19,821 nt of DNA from assembly GCA_017472115.1 (NCBI GenBank), contig JAFUQW010000049.1, positions 1 to 19,821 of the forward strand, written 5' to 3'. Shown one piece after another: positions 6,750-14,078 of this stretch. A program made the translations under genes and the position numbers. The number at the start of each line of letters is the position of its first letter. Position 1 is the first letter of the stretch. The notes under the pieces were generated by a model. It was not told the origin of the DNA, did no database searches, and saw only the letters and a program-made list of their open reading frames with translations. Source of the DNA: Bacteroidales bacterium. Its GTDB lineage: Bacteria > Bacteroidota > Bacteroidia > Bacteroidales > UBA932.

Positions 6750-8216
6750 TCATTGGGAATCAGACTGCTTTTCCCAATGGAACGGAGCGAATTCCGATGA
6801 CGGGTCACGCCATGACGGTTTGCGGAGGGCATAGATGATGAAAGGTATAACCACCATTACCACACAGCCGATAATCAGCACTGAGTACCACACTGCTTTG
6901 CTTCCTGTCTCGATCTGACCAGGAGGGATGAAACTCAACACAAAGGCCAGAAGAGAGCCGCCGAAGCCTACCAGTCCCATGATCCACATCAGCAGGTTGC
7001 CCTTGCCGAGACGGAAAGGGCGCTGAGCGGACTTCATCTTGTACCTCAACACAATGGCTGCGGCAAACATCAGCATGTACATTATCAGATAGAGCAGGAT
7101 CGTCAGCTGCGACAGGATCTGATAGAATGACTGGACAGACGGCATCACCACGAACAGAAGCGAGAGAAGCGTCACGATGCCTCCCTGCACGAGAAGAATG
7201 TTGCGCTGCACTCCCTTGCTGTTGCTTTTCTGGAAGAACGGCGGGAGATAGCCGGCCTTTCCCACAGAGAAAATACCCTTGGATGGTCCTGCAACCCATG
7301 TAAGCACGCTGGCTAAGACTCCGAACATAAGGGCAACGGCTATCACAAGTCCGGCCCACGAGATGTGGAAGTGCCTGAAATAGTTGTCGAAACCTATGAG
7401 CAGGGACTGTGTGAGGTTGATGTCTTTTGCAGGAATGACAAGTCCAAGGGCAAAAGTTCCAAGGACAAAGATGCAGACCGTGGCAAGAGAACCAATTATT
7501 ATTGCTTTCGGATAGTTGCGGGACGGATTGTCAACCTCCATTACGTGCACGCCCATCATCTCCATTCCGGCATAGAACAGAAATATGCTGCTGGCCAGCA
7601 CCAGATTGTCGAATCTGGTCAGGTCAGGGAAGAATCCCTGCGACATATCCATATAGTTGTGTCCGCCTGTAGCGAGATAGATGACGCCGAGGATGATCAG
7701 CAGGGCAGCCGGGATGATAGTTCCTATCATTCCTCCCCATTTGCTTATCTTGCCTACCCAGTCAAGACCTTTCAATGCGATGAACGTCGCTGTCCAGTAT
7801 ATGGCAAGCACCGCCACGAGGGTGAATATCTTGTTGGAGGCAAGGACTGCATCGGAAGCGTCGTTCATGCCTATGAAGGCAAAGGAAACGGCTCCGAAGG
7901 TAAGCACGGTAGGATACCATATCGTTGACTCTATCCATTGAAGCCAGATGGCTAAGAATCCGGCTCTCGGACCGAAGGCCTCGCCCACCCAGCGGAATAC
8001 TCCACCCTGCTTGTCGGAGAACATTGCCGCAAGTTCCGCTGCAACCATCGAAGTCGGAATGAGGAATACGATGGCTGCAAACAGATAATAGAAAGCCGAA
8101 GACAGGCCATAGACAGCCTCAGACGGCAGACCTCTCAGACTGACGACCGCTGTGATATTCATGATCGCGAGGGTCGCCACACTCAACTTGAATGTTTTTC
8201 CTTTCTGCGTATTCAT
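6750..8216 (-). CDS. gadC: Glutamate/GABA antiporter GadC
   Basis: This 488-residue APC-superfamily transporter exchanges extracellular glutamate for intracellular GABA in acid resistance. It has about twelve hydrophobic helices. The start MNTQKGKTFKLSVATLAI leads into helix 1 with NITAVVSLRGLPSEAVYGLS, and the EAFGPRAGFLAIWLQWIESTIWYPT region is characteristic of the GadC branch. The gene lies 12 nt downstream of gadB, in the same direction, which fixes its identity well. It is slightly shorter than the 511-residue E. coli protein. The C-terminal tail (FAPFHWEKQSDSQ) is correspondingly short, so the pH-sensing C-terminal plug of E. coli GadC may be reduced here. Its final codons form the hairpin listed separately. 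Confidence 0.92.
   Translation of the reverse strand: MNTQKGKTFKLSVATLAIMNITAVVSLRGLPSEAVYGLSSAFYYLFAAIVFLIPTSMVAAELAAMFSDKQGGVFRWVGEAFGPRAGFLAIWLQWIESTIWYPTVLTFGAVSFAFIGMNDASDAVLASNKIFTLVAVLAIYWTATFIALKGLDWVGKISKWGGMIGTIIPAALLIILGVIYLATGGHNYMDMSQGFFPDLTRFDNLVLASSIFLFYAGMEMMGVHVMEVDNPSRNYPKAIIIGSLATVCIFVLGTFALGLVIPAKDINLTQSLLIGFDNYFRHFHISWAGLVIAVALMFGVLASVLTWVAGPSKGIFSVGKAGYLPPFFQKSNSKGVQRNILLVQGGIVTLLSLLFVVMPSVQSFYQILSQLTILLYLIMYMLMFAAAIVLRYKMKSAQRPFRLGKGNLLMWIMGLVGFGGSLLAFVLSFIPPGQIETGSKAVWYSVLIIGCVVMVVIPFIIYALRKPSWRDPSSEFAPFHWEKQSDSQ
6751..6779. other. Hairpin overlapping the gadC stop codon
   Basis: CATTGGGAA (6751-6759) pairs perfectly with TTCCCAATG (6771-6779) around an 11-nt loop. 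It encodes the last codons of gadC and lies just after the radical SAM stop. Neither strand has a T-run after it, so it is not a classic intrinsic terminator. It could still block 3' exonucleases for either convergent transcript. Confidence 0.45.
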
Positions 8217-8228
8217 GGCTATCGGATT

Positions 8229-9638
8229 TTAATGTGTGTAAACATGACCTTTATGCTTGTGTCCGACCTGGAACGAAATGCGTGAAGGAGTAGGATATTT
8301 GAGTTTGTCAAGTTCGGCTACCGCATCGTTGATGTCGGCGATGAGCATATCCGCCATGTCACGGGACATGCCCTGACGAACAACGATACGCATCACGACC
8401 ATATCCTCGATATCTTTCGGCATCGTATAGGCGGGAACCATCCATCCTTTCTGCATCAGCTTGTCCTGAAGGTCGAAAAGAGTCCAGTTTGCCTTCTTCT
8501 CATACTCAGGTTTCATATACCAGATGAAAAGAGGATTATCCAATCTGTCGGAATAATTCTCGAAGAAAGGGATTTTTCCTATGGCATCATGACAATATTT
8601 CGCGATGGCCATGGAATTGGAATGGATCTCTCTGTATCCCTCCTTGCCAAGATGGATGAAATTGTAGTACTGGGCAAGAATCTGCGCGGCAGGACGTGAA
8701 AAGTTCAGTCCGACCTGAGTGATGTCGGCACCAAGATAGTTGACACTGAACGACATATCCCCCGGCAGATATTTCTTGTCACGCCACACGACCCATCCGA
8801 GACCCGGATAGACGAGTCCGTATTTATGGCCTGATGTCGAGATGGAAAGTACCCATTTGAGTCTGAAGTCCCATTTCTTGTCCGGATCGAGGAAAGGCAG
8901 GATGAAACCTCCTGAGGCAGCATCGACATGGATCGGAATATCATACCCTGTCCTGGCGTTATATTCATCCAGGGCCTTGTCAAGAGCCTCGACGTCATCA
9001 TTCATACCTGTCCATGTTACACCGGCTATCGGAACAATGCAGATAGTGTTTTCGTCGCACATCTTTATCGCCTGTTCCACATCGAGGGTCGGATTCTTTC
9101 GGGTAATCGGCACCGTACGCATCTCTATCTGCCAGAGCTGGCAGAATTTCTCCCACACCACCTGATATGCGGTACTCATCACAAGGTTAGGCTTGTCACA
9201 CGGCTTTCCGGCCGCCTTTCTGCGTTCGCGCCATCGGAGCCATGCAGCCACTCCACCCAGCATGCAGGCCTCTGAAGAACCGATACCGACAGCACCGGTC
9301 TTCCACTCCCCCGTCTCAGGTGTGTTCCACATGTTTGCTACCATATTGATGCATCTGCCGCACATCACCGCAACTCGCGGATATTCAGTCTCATCTATAT
9401 AATTGATGCCTACGGCTTCATTCATCAGTCTGGTGCCGTAATCATCCATATAAGTAGTGACGAAAGTGGCCAGATTCAACCTCGGCTGAGTCTGAGGGAA
9501 GGTTTCGTCCTTGACTATACGGTATGCCGTTTCGGCAGGAGTCATCTTTTCAGGAATGAATTCGGAAGGAGCTGGCTCCCTCATTTTCTGCGAACCGAAT
9601 ACGGGTGCGCAGTCTTGAGTAAATTCTTTTGTATTCAT
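8229..9638 (-). CDS. gadB: Glutamate decarboxylase GadB
   Basis: This PLP enzyme converts glutamate plus a proton to GABA and CO2. At 469 residues it is close to the E. coli length of 466. The PLP lysine is Lys272 in ISTSGHKYGL, preceded by the cofactor-binding HVDAASGGF (238-245). GIGSSEACMLGG (118-129) and MNEAVGINYIDETEYP (72-87) are standard for group II glutamate decarboxylases. The C-terminus is histidine-rich (GHKHKGHVYTH), resembling the C-terminal segment that closes the active site at neutral pH in E. coli GadB, so similar acid activation is plausible. It is first in the operon with gadC. I see no glutaminase gene beside it, although Bacteroidetes acid-resistance loci often include one. 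Confidence 0.96.
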   Translation of the reverse strand: MNTKEFTQDCAPVFGSQKMREPAPSEFIPEKMTPAETAYRIVKDETFPQTQPRLNLATFVTTYMDDYGTRLMNEAVGINYIDETEYPRVAVMCGRCINMVANMWNTPETGEWKTGAVGIGSSEACMLGGVAAWLRWRERRKAAGKPCDKPNLVMSTAYQVVWEKFCQLWQIEMRTVPITRKNPTLDVEQAIKMCDENTICIVPIAGVTWTGMNDDVEALDKALDEYNARTGYDIPIHVDAASGGFILPFLDPDKKWDFRLKWVLSISTSGHKYGLVYPGLGWVVWRDKKYLPGDMSFSVNYLGADITQVGLNFSRPAAQILAQYYNFIHLGKEGYREIHSNSMAIAKYCHDAIGKIPFFENYSDRLDNPLFIWYMKPEYEKKANWTLFDLQDKLMQKGWMVPAYTMPKDIEDMVVMRIVVRQGMSRDMADMLIADINDAVAELDKLKYPTPSRISFQVGHKHKGHVYTH

Positions 9639-9780
9639 CGTGTATCTGTTTATTAAGTCCGGCAGTGAAAAGTCACAAACCGTGCCTTTTATTGAAATTA
9701 TTCAGTAACTTTGCTTTCTACATTATTTTTTCGTAGAAATTTTAACAGTTTCTTACGTATATATCATTAATTTACAGAAA
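9639..9780. promoter_or_regulatory. Divergent promoter region, gadB / fucosidase
   Basis: This 142-nt spacer separates the two divergent genes. For the fucosidase, TAACTTTG at 9706-9713 is an exact -7 element, with a leader of about 60 nt. That leader contains TTTTAACAGTTTC (9741-9753), a near copy of the motif in front of the radical SAM and 18-kb operon genes. For gadB only a weak pair is visible: minus-strand TTTG at 9676-9679, then 19 nt, then TTAATAAA, which is a poor -7 match. Confidence 0.5.
9706..9713 (+). promoter_or_regulatory. Bacteroidetes -7 element, fucosidase gene
   Basis: TAACTTTG matches TAnnTTTG exactly and lies 67 nt before the fucosidase ATG. No convincing -33 TTTG is found at 19 nt upstream. 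Confidence 0.55.
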
Positions 9781-11217
9781 ATGAAAACAAGAACGTATTG
9801 TATCTTCATCGCTTCGCTTCTATTTTGGATGTCATGTCAATCCATCGATGCACCTACACCTTTCGGAGTCTTGCCGACAGAATCTCAGGTCGAATGGCAG
9901 CAGATGGAGTATAATATGTTCATCCATTTCGGCCCGAATACATTCTCCGGCGATGAATGGGGCAGCGGAAAAGAAAAAGCCGAAACATTCAACCCTACAG
10001 CAATGGATTGCCGGCAATGGGCAGCCATAGCAAAGGCAGCCGGAATGAAAGGAATCATCATCACAGCCAAGCACCATGACGGTTTCTGCCTATGGCCAAA
10101 TCCGTATAGCAGACATACTGTGGCACAAAGTACATGGAAAGACGGTAAAGGTGACGTGCTGAAAGAGCTTTCTGAGGCATGCAGGGAATACGGCCTGAAA
10201 TTCGGTGTATATATATCTCCCTGGGACAGACATGACCCTCATTACGGAACAGACGAATACAATAATATATATGTCAAGACACTCGAACATGCTCTTGGAA
10301 ATTACGGACCGGTATTCGAACAGTGGTTTGACGGAGCTTGCGGAGAAGGTCCGAACGGCAAGCGGCAGGTATATGACTGGCCTCTCTTCAATTCTACCGT
10401 TTTTCGTATGCAGCCGGACGCTGTCATTTTCAGTGACTATGGCCCGGGATGCCGCTGGGTGGGAAATGAAAGAGGAAGTGCAGGACGGACATGCTGGAGT
10501 ACGCTGGAAATCAATGATGAACTTGCCGGCCACCCTGACAGGATCAGGATACTTAACGAGGGTTCCAAAGGTGGCAACACATGGGTACCTGCCGAGAGTG
10601 ACGTATCCATACGTCCCGGGTGGTTCTGGAAGGAACACGAGAATGACGATGTGAAATCCTTGACTCATCTTCTTAAAATATATTACGAAAGCGTGGGGCG
10701 CAATTCTCTCCTTCTTCTAAATGTTCCTCCGGATAAGCGTGGACTTATCCATCAGGCAGACTCATGCCGTCTGATGGAGTTGCGAGCTGCCCTTGATCAG
10801 ATCTTCAGTGTGAATCTTGCTGCCGGTGCAAAAGTGAAAACAGAAAACACGAGAGGCGGATTACGAAGATTCCGAGCATCAAATATGCTCAATGAAGATT
10901 ATGACAGCTACTGGACTGCCGATGACAATGTCAGGACTGTATCCTTCACTGTCACATTACCTGAAGAGCGCACTTTCAATCTTATACAGCTTCAGGAATA
11001 TATCCCTTTAGGACAGAGGATTTCTGCATTTTCGATTGATGCCTTGGATGAAAACGGATTATGGAAGCCTATAGCAAATGAGACTACAATCGGATATAAA
11101 CGAATAATTCCGGTACCCGTAACATCGACAAAAGCCGTCCGAGTGAACATAGAAGAATCTGATGCATGCCCTATACTTAACGGATTTGCTCTCTATATGG
11201 ATAGCATATCCTTCTGA
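9781..11217 (+). CDS. GH29 alpha-L-fucosidase lipoprotein
   Basis: This retaining glycosidase releases alpha-linked L-fucose from host or dietary glycans. The product is 478 residues. The N-terminus MKTRTYCIFIASLLFWMSC is a lipoprotein signal (Cys19), so the enzyme is membrane-attached. The catalytic domain shows MFIHFGPNTFSGDEWGSG (46-63), IITAKHHDGFCLWP (93-106), GVYISPWDRHDPHYG (142-156) and VFEQWFDGACGEG (178-190), where Asp184 is the expected nucleophile. The NTFSGDEWG and WFDGACGEGPNGKR forms fit the more linkage-selective GH29 subgroup B, but this is inference. The C-terminal 130 residues (from about 345) look like an F5/8-type beta-sandwich. It has its own promoter and is followed by a strong terminator, so it is monocistronic. 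Confidence 0.93.
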   Translation: MKTRTYCIFIASLLFWMSCQSIDAPTPFGVLPTESQVEWQQMEYNMFIHFGPNTFSGDEWGSGKEKAETFNPTAMDCRQWAAIAKAAGMKGIIITAKHHDGFCLWPNPYSRHTVAQSTWKDGKGDVLKELSEACREYGLKFGVYISPWDRHDPHYGTDEYNNIYVKTLEHALGNYGPVFEQWFDGACGEGPNGKRQVYDWPLFNSTVFRMQPDAVIFSDYGPGCRWVGNERGSAGRTCWSTLEINDELAGHPDRIRILNEGSKGGNTWVPAESDVSIRPGWFWKEHENDDVKSLTHLLKIYYESVGRNSLLLLNVPPDKRGLIHQADSCRLMELRAALDQIFSVNLAAGAKVKTENTRGGLRRFRASNMLNEDYDSYWTADDNVRTVSFTVTLPEERTFNLIQLQEYIPLGQRISAFSIDALDENGLWKPIANETTIGYKRIIPVPVTSTKAVRVNIEESDACPILNGFALYMDSISF

Positions 11218-11276
11218 AAACCGGCCGTCATTTCTTACGGATTGGTCAGATTTACCAAATTAATTGTATGAGAACA

Positions 11277-11320
11277 AGCTCAGGTATCAGTATTGCAACT
11301 GATATCGGAGCTGTTTTCTT
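11277..11320 (+). terminator. Intrinsic terminator after fucosidase
   Basis: AGCTCAGGTATCAGT (11277-11291) folds onto ACTGATATCGGAGCT (11298-11312) with a 6-nt loop. There is one A-G mismatch and one G-U pair. GTTTTCTT follows. It ends the fucosidase transcript 60 nt after the stop codon. Its T-run also contains the likely -33 element of the next promoter. Confidence 0.72.
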
Positions 11321-11348
11321 GTATATTCTAAATATATCCTTATCTTTA
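11319..11348 (+). promoter_or_regulatory. Promoter of the peroxidase operon
   Basis: TTG at 11319-11321 is followed by 19 nt and then TATCTTTA at 11341-11348, one base off TAnnTTTG. The implied start is near 11353, giving a leader of about 37 nt before the ATG at 11390. Confidence 0.5.
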
Positions 11349-11389
11349 TGGTATATAATTCGATTGTATAAAACCTAAACTGATTTATT

Positions 11390-11863
11390 ATGAATATTTA
11401 TGACTTCAAGGTACGTAGCGCCAAGGGCGTGGAGGTGCCGATGACAGATTTCAAGGGAAAAGTCCTTCTGATTGTAAATACCGCAACAGGATGCGGATTC
11501 ACGCCTCAATACGAGGGATTGCAGAAACTGTACGACAAATACAAGGACAAGGGGCTGGAAATCCTTGATTTCCCATGCAACCAGTTCGGGCATCAGGCTC
11601 CGGGAACGGAAGAAGAGATACAGGAATTCTGCACTCTGAAATACAAGACCACATTCCCGCTTTTTGCAAAGATCGATGTGAACGGCAAGGATGCCGAACC
11701 TCTGTTTGAATACCTCAAGAGGCAGAAGGGAGGCTTTCTGGGAGACGACATCAAGTGGAATTTCACTAAATTCCTCGTTTCGAGGGAGGGTGAAGTCGTG
11801 GAAAGATATGCGCCGGTGACAAAACCGGAAAAGATTGAAGACGACATATTGAAACTGCTATGA
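11390..11863 (+). CDS. Glutathione peroxidase family, thioredoxin-type
   Basis: This 157-residue cytosolic peroxidase reduces hydrogen peroxide and organic hydroperoxides. The peroxidatic residue is Cys35 in NTATGCGFTPQY, replacing the selenocysteine of animal enzymes. The rest of the catalytic set is present: Gln65 in DFPCNQFG, and Trp123 and Asn124 in KWNFTKFLV. A second cysteine, Cys81 in EFCTLKYKTTFP, is at the position of the resolving cysteine of thioredoxin-dependent members, so thioredoxin is a more likely reductant than glutathione. There is no export signal. The gene is preceded by its own promoter and followed after 32 nt by a membrane protein gene in the same direction. Confidence 0.95.
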   Translation: MNIYDFKVRSAKGVEVPMTDFKGKVLLIVNTATGCGFTPQYEGLQKLYDKYKDKGLEILDFPCNQFGHQAPGTEEEIQEFCTLKYKTTFPLFAKIDVNGKDAEPLFEYLKRQKGGFLGDDIKWNFTKFLVSREGEVVERYAPVTKPEKIEDDILKLL

Positions 11864-11895
11864 ATTGCTGAAACTGATCGAGAATTTTTAACCTT

Positions 11896-12369
11896 ATGAA
11901 GAAAAGTATTTTATATGTGTTTGCCGCTGCAATCTGGGGTATTCCGGGAGTTATTATTTCCATCAAAGGCATAAAGGCATATATGACACAGCCATCAGAA
12001 GAACTCTGGTGGCTGCTTATGATCACTGCTGCCGTCATTATCGGTTTCTTCTTTATGTTCCGTAAGATTGTTGACAGATACTGCAGACGAATCGTCTCTT
12101 TGACGGAAAAAGTGTCGATATGGCAGGCTTTTCCGGTACGCGGATGGATACTGATCGTATTCATGATGTGCCTCGGCATAGTGCTGAAGCACATCCCGCA
12201 GATTCCCTCTGCATTTACCGCTTCATTCTATTCCGGCCTCGGGCCTATGCTTGTTGTTGCTGCAATAAGATTCATCAGGTTCATGACACTTCAGTCAAGA
12301 TCAGATCATTATAGAGGATATCAAAAAAGGCAACCGCAGACTGCGATTGCCACAACTAATGAGTACTGA
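11896..12369 (+). CDS. Four-helix membrane protein of unknown function
   Basis: The 157-residue product has four hydrophobic segments at about 4-22, 37-56, 82-98 and 107-130. Between helices 2 and 3 is a basic loop (FRKIVDRYCRRIVSL). The tail after helix 4 is hydrophilic and Gln/Thr/Arg-rich (SRSDHYRGYQKRQPQT). I do not recognise a family. It lies 32 nt after the peroxidase and ahead of a good terminator, so the two are probably co-transcribed. That is only weak evidence for a redox-related role. Its last 15 codons overlap the terminator hairpin of the convergent transporter gene, which may explain the unusual tail composition. Confidence 0.75.
   Translation: MKKSILYVFAAAIWGIPGVIISIKGIKAYMTQPSEELWWLLMITAAVIIGFFFMFRKIVDRYCRRIVSLTEKVSIWQAFPVRGWILIVFMMCLGIVLKHIPQIPSAFTASFYSGLGPMLVVAAIRFIRFMTLQSRSDHYRGYQKRQPQTAIATTNEY
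12323..12351 (-). terminator. Intrinsic terminator of the DASS transporter gene
   Basis: On the minus strand GGCAATCGCA pairs with TGCGGTTGCC (one mismatch, loop GTC) and TTTTTTGAT follows directly, a textbook terminator. It lies about 65 nt beyond the transporter stop and is embedded in the 3' coding end of the convergent membrane-protein gene. Confidence 0.75.
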
Positions 12370-12400
12370 CAATGTTTCACAACATTGTTTCTTGAATATT
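12369..12400 (+). terminator. Intrinsic terminator of the peroxidase operon
   Basis: ACAATGTT (12369-12376) pairs perfectly with AACATTGT (12381-12388) around the loop TCAC. TTCTTGAATATTTT follows. The stem begins in the last base of the stop codon of the membrane protein gene. Confidence 0.65.
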
Positions 12401-12416
12401 TTGGTTCAGGTCAGCA

Positions 12417-13919
12417 TCAGATCAGGCCGTTCATTCCTAAGACCATCAGCATCGAATATCCGAGGACAAGCCCGACCGCGCCCATGATGATACCCGTCTT
12501 TACCATATCTTTCTGCTCGATCATTCCTGTCGCATGAGCGATAGCATTCGGAGGAGTACTGATCGGAAGCACCATCGAAAGGGAGGAGGCAATGGCCACT
12601 CCTATAAGAAGAGTGGAAACTCCACCGACCGGAGCAAGAATATCCTTCATCGCTCCTCCGGCAAGTGCAAGGATCGGCACGAGAAGGTTTGCTGTCGCTG
12701 TGTGGGAGATGAAGTTCGCCATCAGGTAACAGATAAGTCCTGAGCCGATTATCACCACTACAGGAGACCATGAGCCGAACGGAATGGCCGCAATAAGCTG
12801 CTGGGCAAGTCCCGTGTTCTGCAGTGCCACACCAAGGGCAAAACCTCCGGCAACCATCCATAAAACGCTCCAGCTTATCTCTTCAAGGTCCTTCTTTGTG
12901 ATTATTCCTGTAACGCAGAATATGACGACCGGGAACATTGCGACCACATTGGAGTTGACTCCGGTCACCTTGTCGAGCATCCACATCAGAATAGTCAATG
13001 CAAATGTGACATATACCACGATCGACTTCCAGTCCTTCCTTGTTTCACCTTCTATCTTGAGTTCTATGGTCTTCTTGCTGAAAGGGAACATCTTAAGAAG
13101 AAGGATCCATGCAAATACAAGAATCACAATCACATACGGAAACATGAAGGACATCCATTGCCCGAAACCCACATTCATTCCGAGCACTTCGTTGAGATAC
13201 TTGAGTGCTATGGCGTTAGGAGGGGTACCTATCGGAGTGGCCATTCCACCGATGTTAGCCGCAATAGGAATAGACAGCGCAAGAGCTATCTTTCCTTTGC
13301 CGTCAGCCGGAAGAGACCTGAGCACAGGGGTAAGGAATGTAAGCATCATGGCTGCAGTCGCCGTATTGCTGAGGAACATGGAGAACACCGCCGTCACCAT
13401 GATAAAGCCCAGAAGGACAAATCTTGACTGATTTCCGAACGGTTTCAGAAGAATTCTCGCCAATGTGACATCCAGACCGCTCTTCGTGGCTGCTATGGCA
13501 AGAATGAAACCTCCGATAAAGAGCATTATTATAGGGTCTGCAAAGCAATGAAGTATGTCTTTATATGATACCTGGGTTGCAAGTTCCGACTCAGAAAGTC
13601 CGCTCTCGAAAAACCAGAGGCTGCTGTCCGATGCAGCAAAGAGAAGAAGGCCGACCACAGCCATGGAAGTAGTCCACGCAGGGATAGCCTCGAACACCCA
13701 CATGAGGATTGCAAAGGCAAAGATTGCAATCACCCTCTGCTGAATGGCTCCCAAGCCGTCTATCCCATATACTGAGGATGGAAGGCACCACAGCAAGACC
13801 AGGACTGCAACAGCAATTGCCAGTTTTACAAGTCTTGACGTAAGTTTTGCATCCCGACGCTGTTTCTTCCAATCATGGTATGCTTCTACCAGATGGATAC
13901 CGTTGAAAATCTTGAACAT
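12417..13919 (-). CDS. DASS/SLC13 family sodium-coupled anion transporter
   Basis: This is a divalent anion:Na+ symporter of about eleven helices, probably for C4-dicarboxylates or a similar anion. I start it at ATG 13919 (500 aa, MFKIFNGIHLVEAYHDWKK). The longer frame to 14093 would overlap the LysR gene and precede the promoter. The inverted-repeat transport core is complete. Repeat one has FLSNTATAAMM (SNT at 184-186) and IGTPPNAIA (231-236 region). Repeat two has FISHTATANLL (SHT at 405-407) and ISTPPNAIA (454-459 region). In many characterised members the second motif is also SNT, so the SHT form may affect substrate or cation preference. The divergent LysR gene starts 160 bp away and is the likely regulator. 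Confidence 0.92.
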   Translation of the reverse strand: MFKIFNGIHLVEAYHDWKKQRRDAKLTSRLVKLAIAVAVLVLLWCLPSSVYGIDGLGAIQQRVIAIFAFAILMWVFEAIPAWTTSMAVVGLLLFAASDSSLWFFESGLSESELATQVSYKDILHCFADPIIMLFIGGFILAIAATKSGLDVTLARILLKPFGNQSRFVLLGFIMVTAVFSMFLSNTATAAMMLTFLTPVLRSLPADGKGKIALALSIPIAANIGGMATPIGTPPNAIALKYLNEVLGMNVGFGQWMSFMFPYVIVILVFAWILLLKMFPFSKKTIELKIEGETRKDWKSIVVYVTFALTILMWMLDKVTGVNSNVVAMFPVVIFCVTGIITKKDLEEISWSVLWMVAGGFALGVALQNTGLAQQLIAAIPFGSWSPVVVIIGSGLICYLMANFISHTATANLLVPILALAGGAMKDILAPVGGVSTLLIGVAIASSLSMVLPISTPPNAIAHATGMIEQKDMVKTGIIMGAVGLVLGYSMLMVLGMNGLI

Positions 13920-13942
13920 CTTTATTCTTTTTAAAAACGGCG

Positions 13943-13972
13943 CAAAGGTATGCCTGAGATATTCTTCGGGAA
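13943..13972 (-). promoter_or_regulatory. Promoter of the DASS transporter
   Basis: On the minus strand TACCTTTG (13943-13950) is an exact -7 element, with TTTC exactly 19 nt upstream. It sits 24 nt before the ATG at 13919 and so confirms that start over the longer frame. Confidence 0.65.
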
Positions 13973-14051
13973 AGCCGCCATGATAGTTATTTCCGATAAC
14001 CGCGATAGGATAAATCAATATCAGAATACGAGTTTTTGTCTTTATTAATCC

Positions 14052-14059
14052 TAATTTTG
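14052..14059 (+). promoter_or_regulatory. Bacteroidetes -7 element, lysR
   Basis: TAATTTTG matches TAnnTTTG and lies 19 nt before the LysR ATG. A TTTTTG run lies 13 nt upstream, closer than the usual -33 position. The region between the two divergent promoters (about 13975-14045) is where a LysR binding site would be expected. I see no clear T-N11-A dyad that I would commit to. Confidence 0.5.
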
Positions 14060-14078
14060 CAGACGAAACAAAAACTCT

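Noticed and set aside
7365..7928. 187-codon plus-strand frame across gadC
   Set aside because: It is a shadow of gadC, rich in His, Glu and Gly as expected from antisense reading of membrane helices.
10090..10668. 192-codon minus-strand frame inside the fucosidase
   Set aside because: It lies wholly within a clear GH29 gene, has no signal or motif, and its residues follow the complement of the real codons.
12784..13431. 215-codon plus-strand frame opposite the DASS transporter
   Set aside because: It is antisense to conserved transporter motifs. Its hydrophobic look is a by-product of the transporter's codons, with no promoter or ribosome site.
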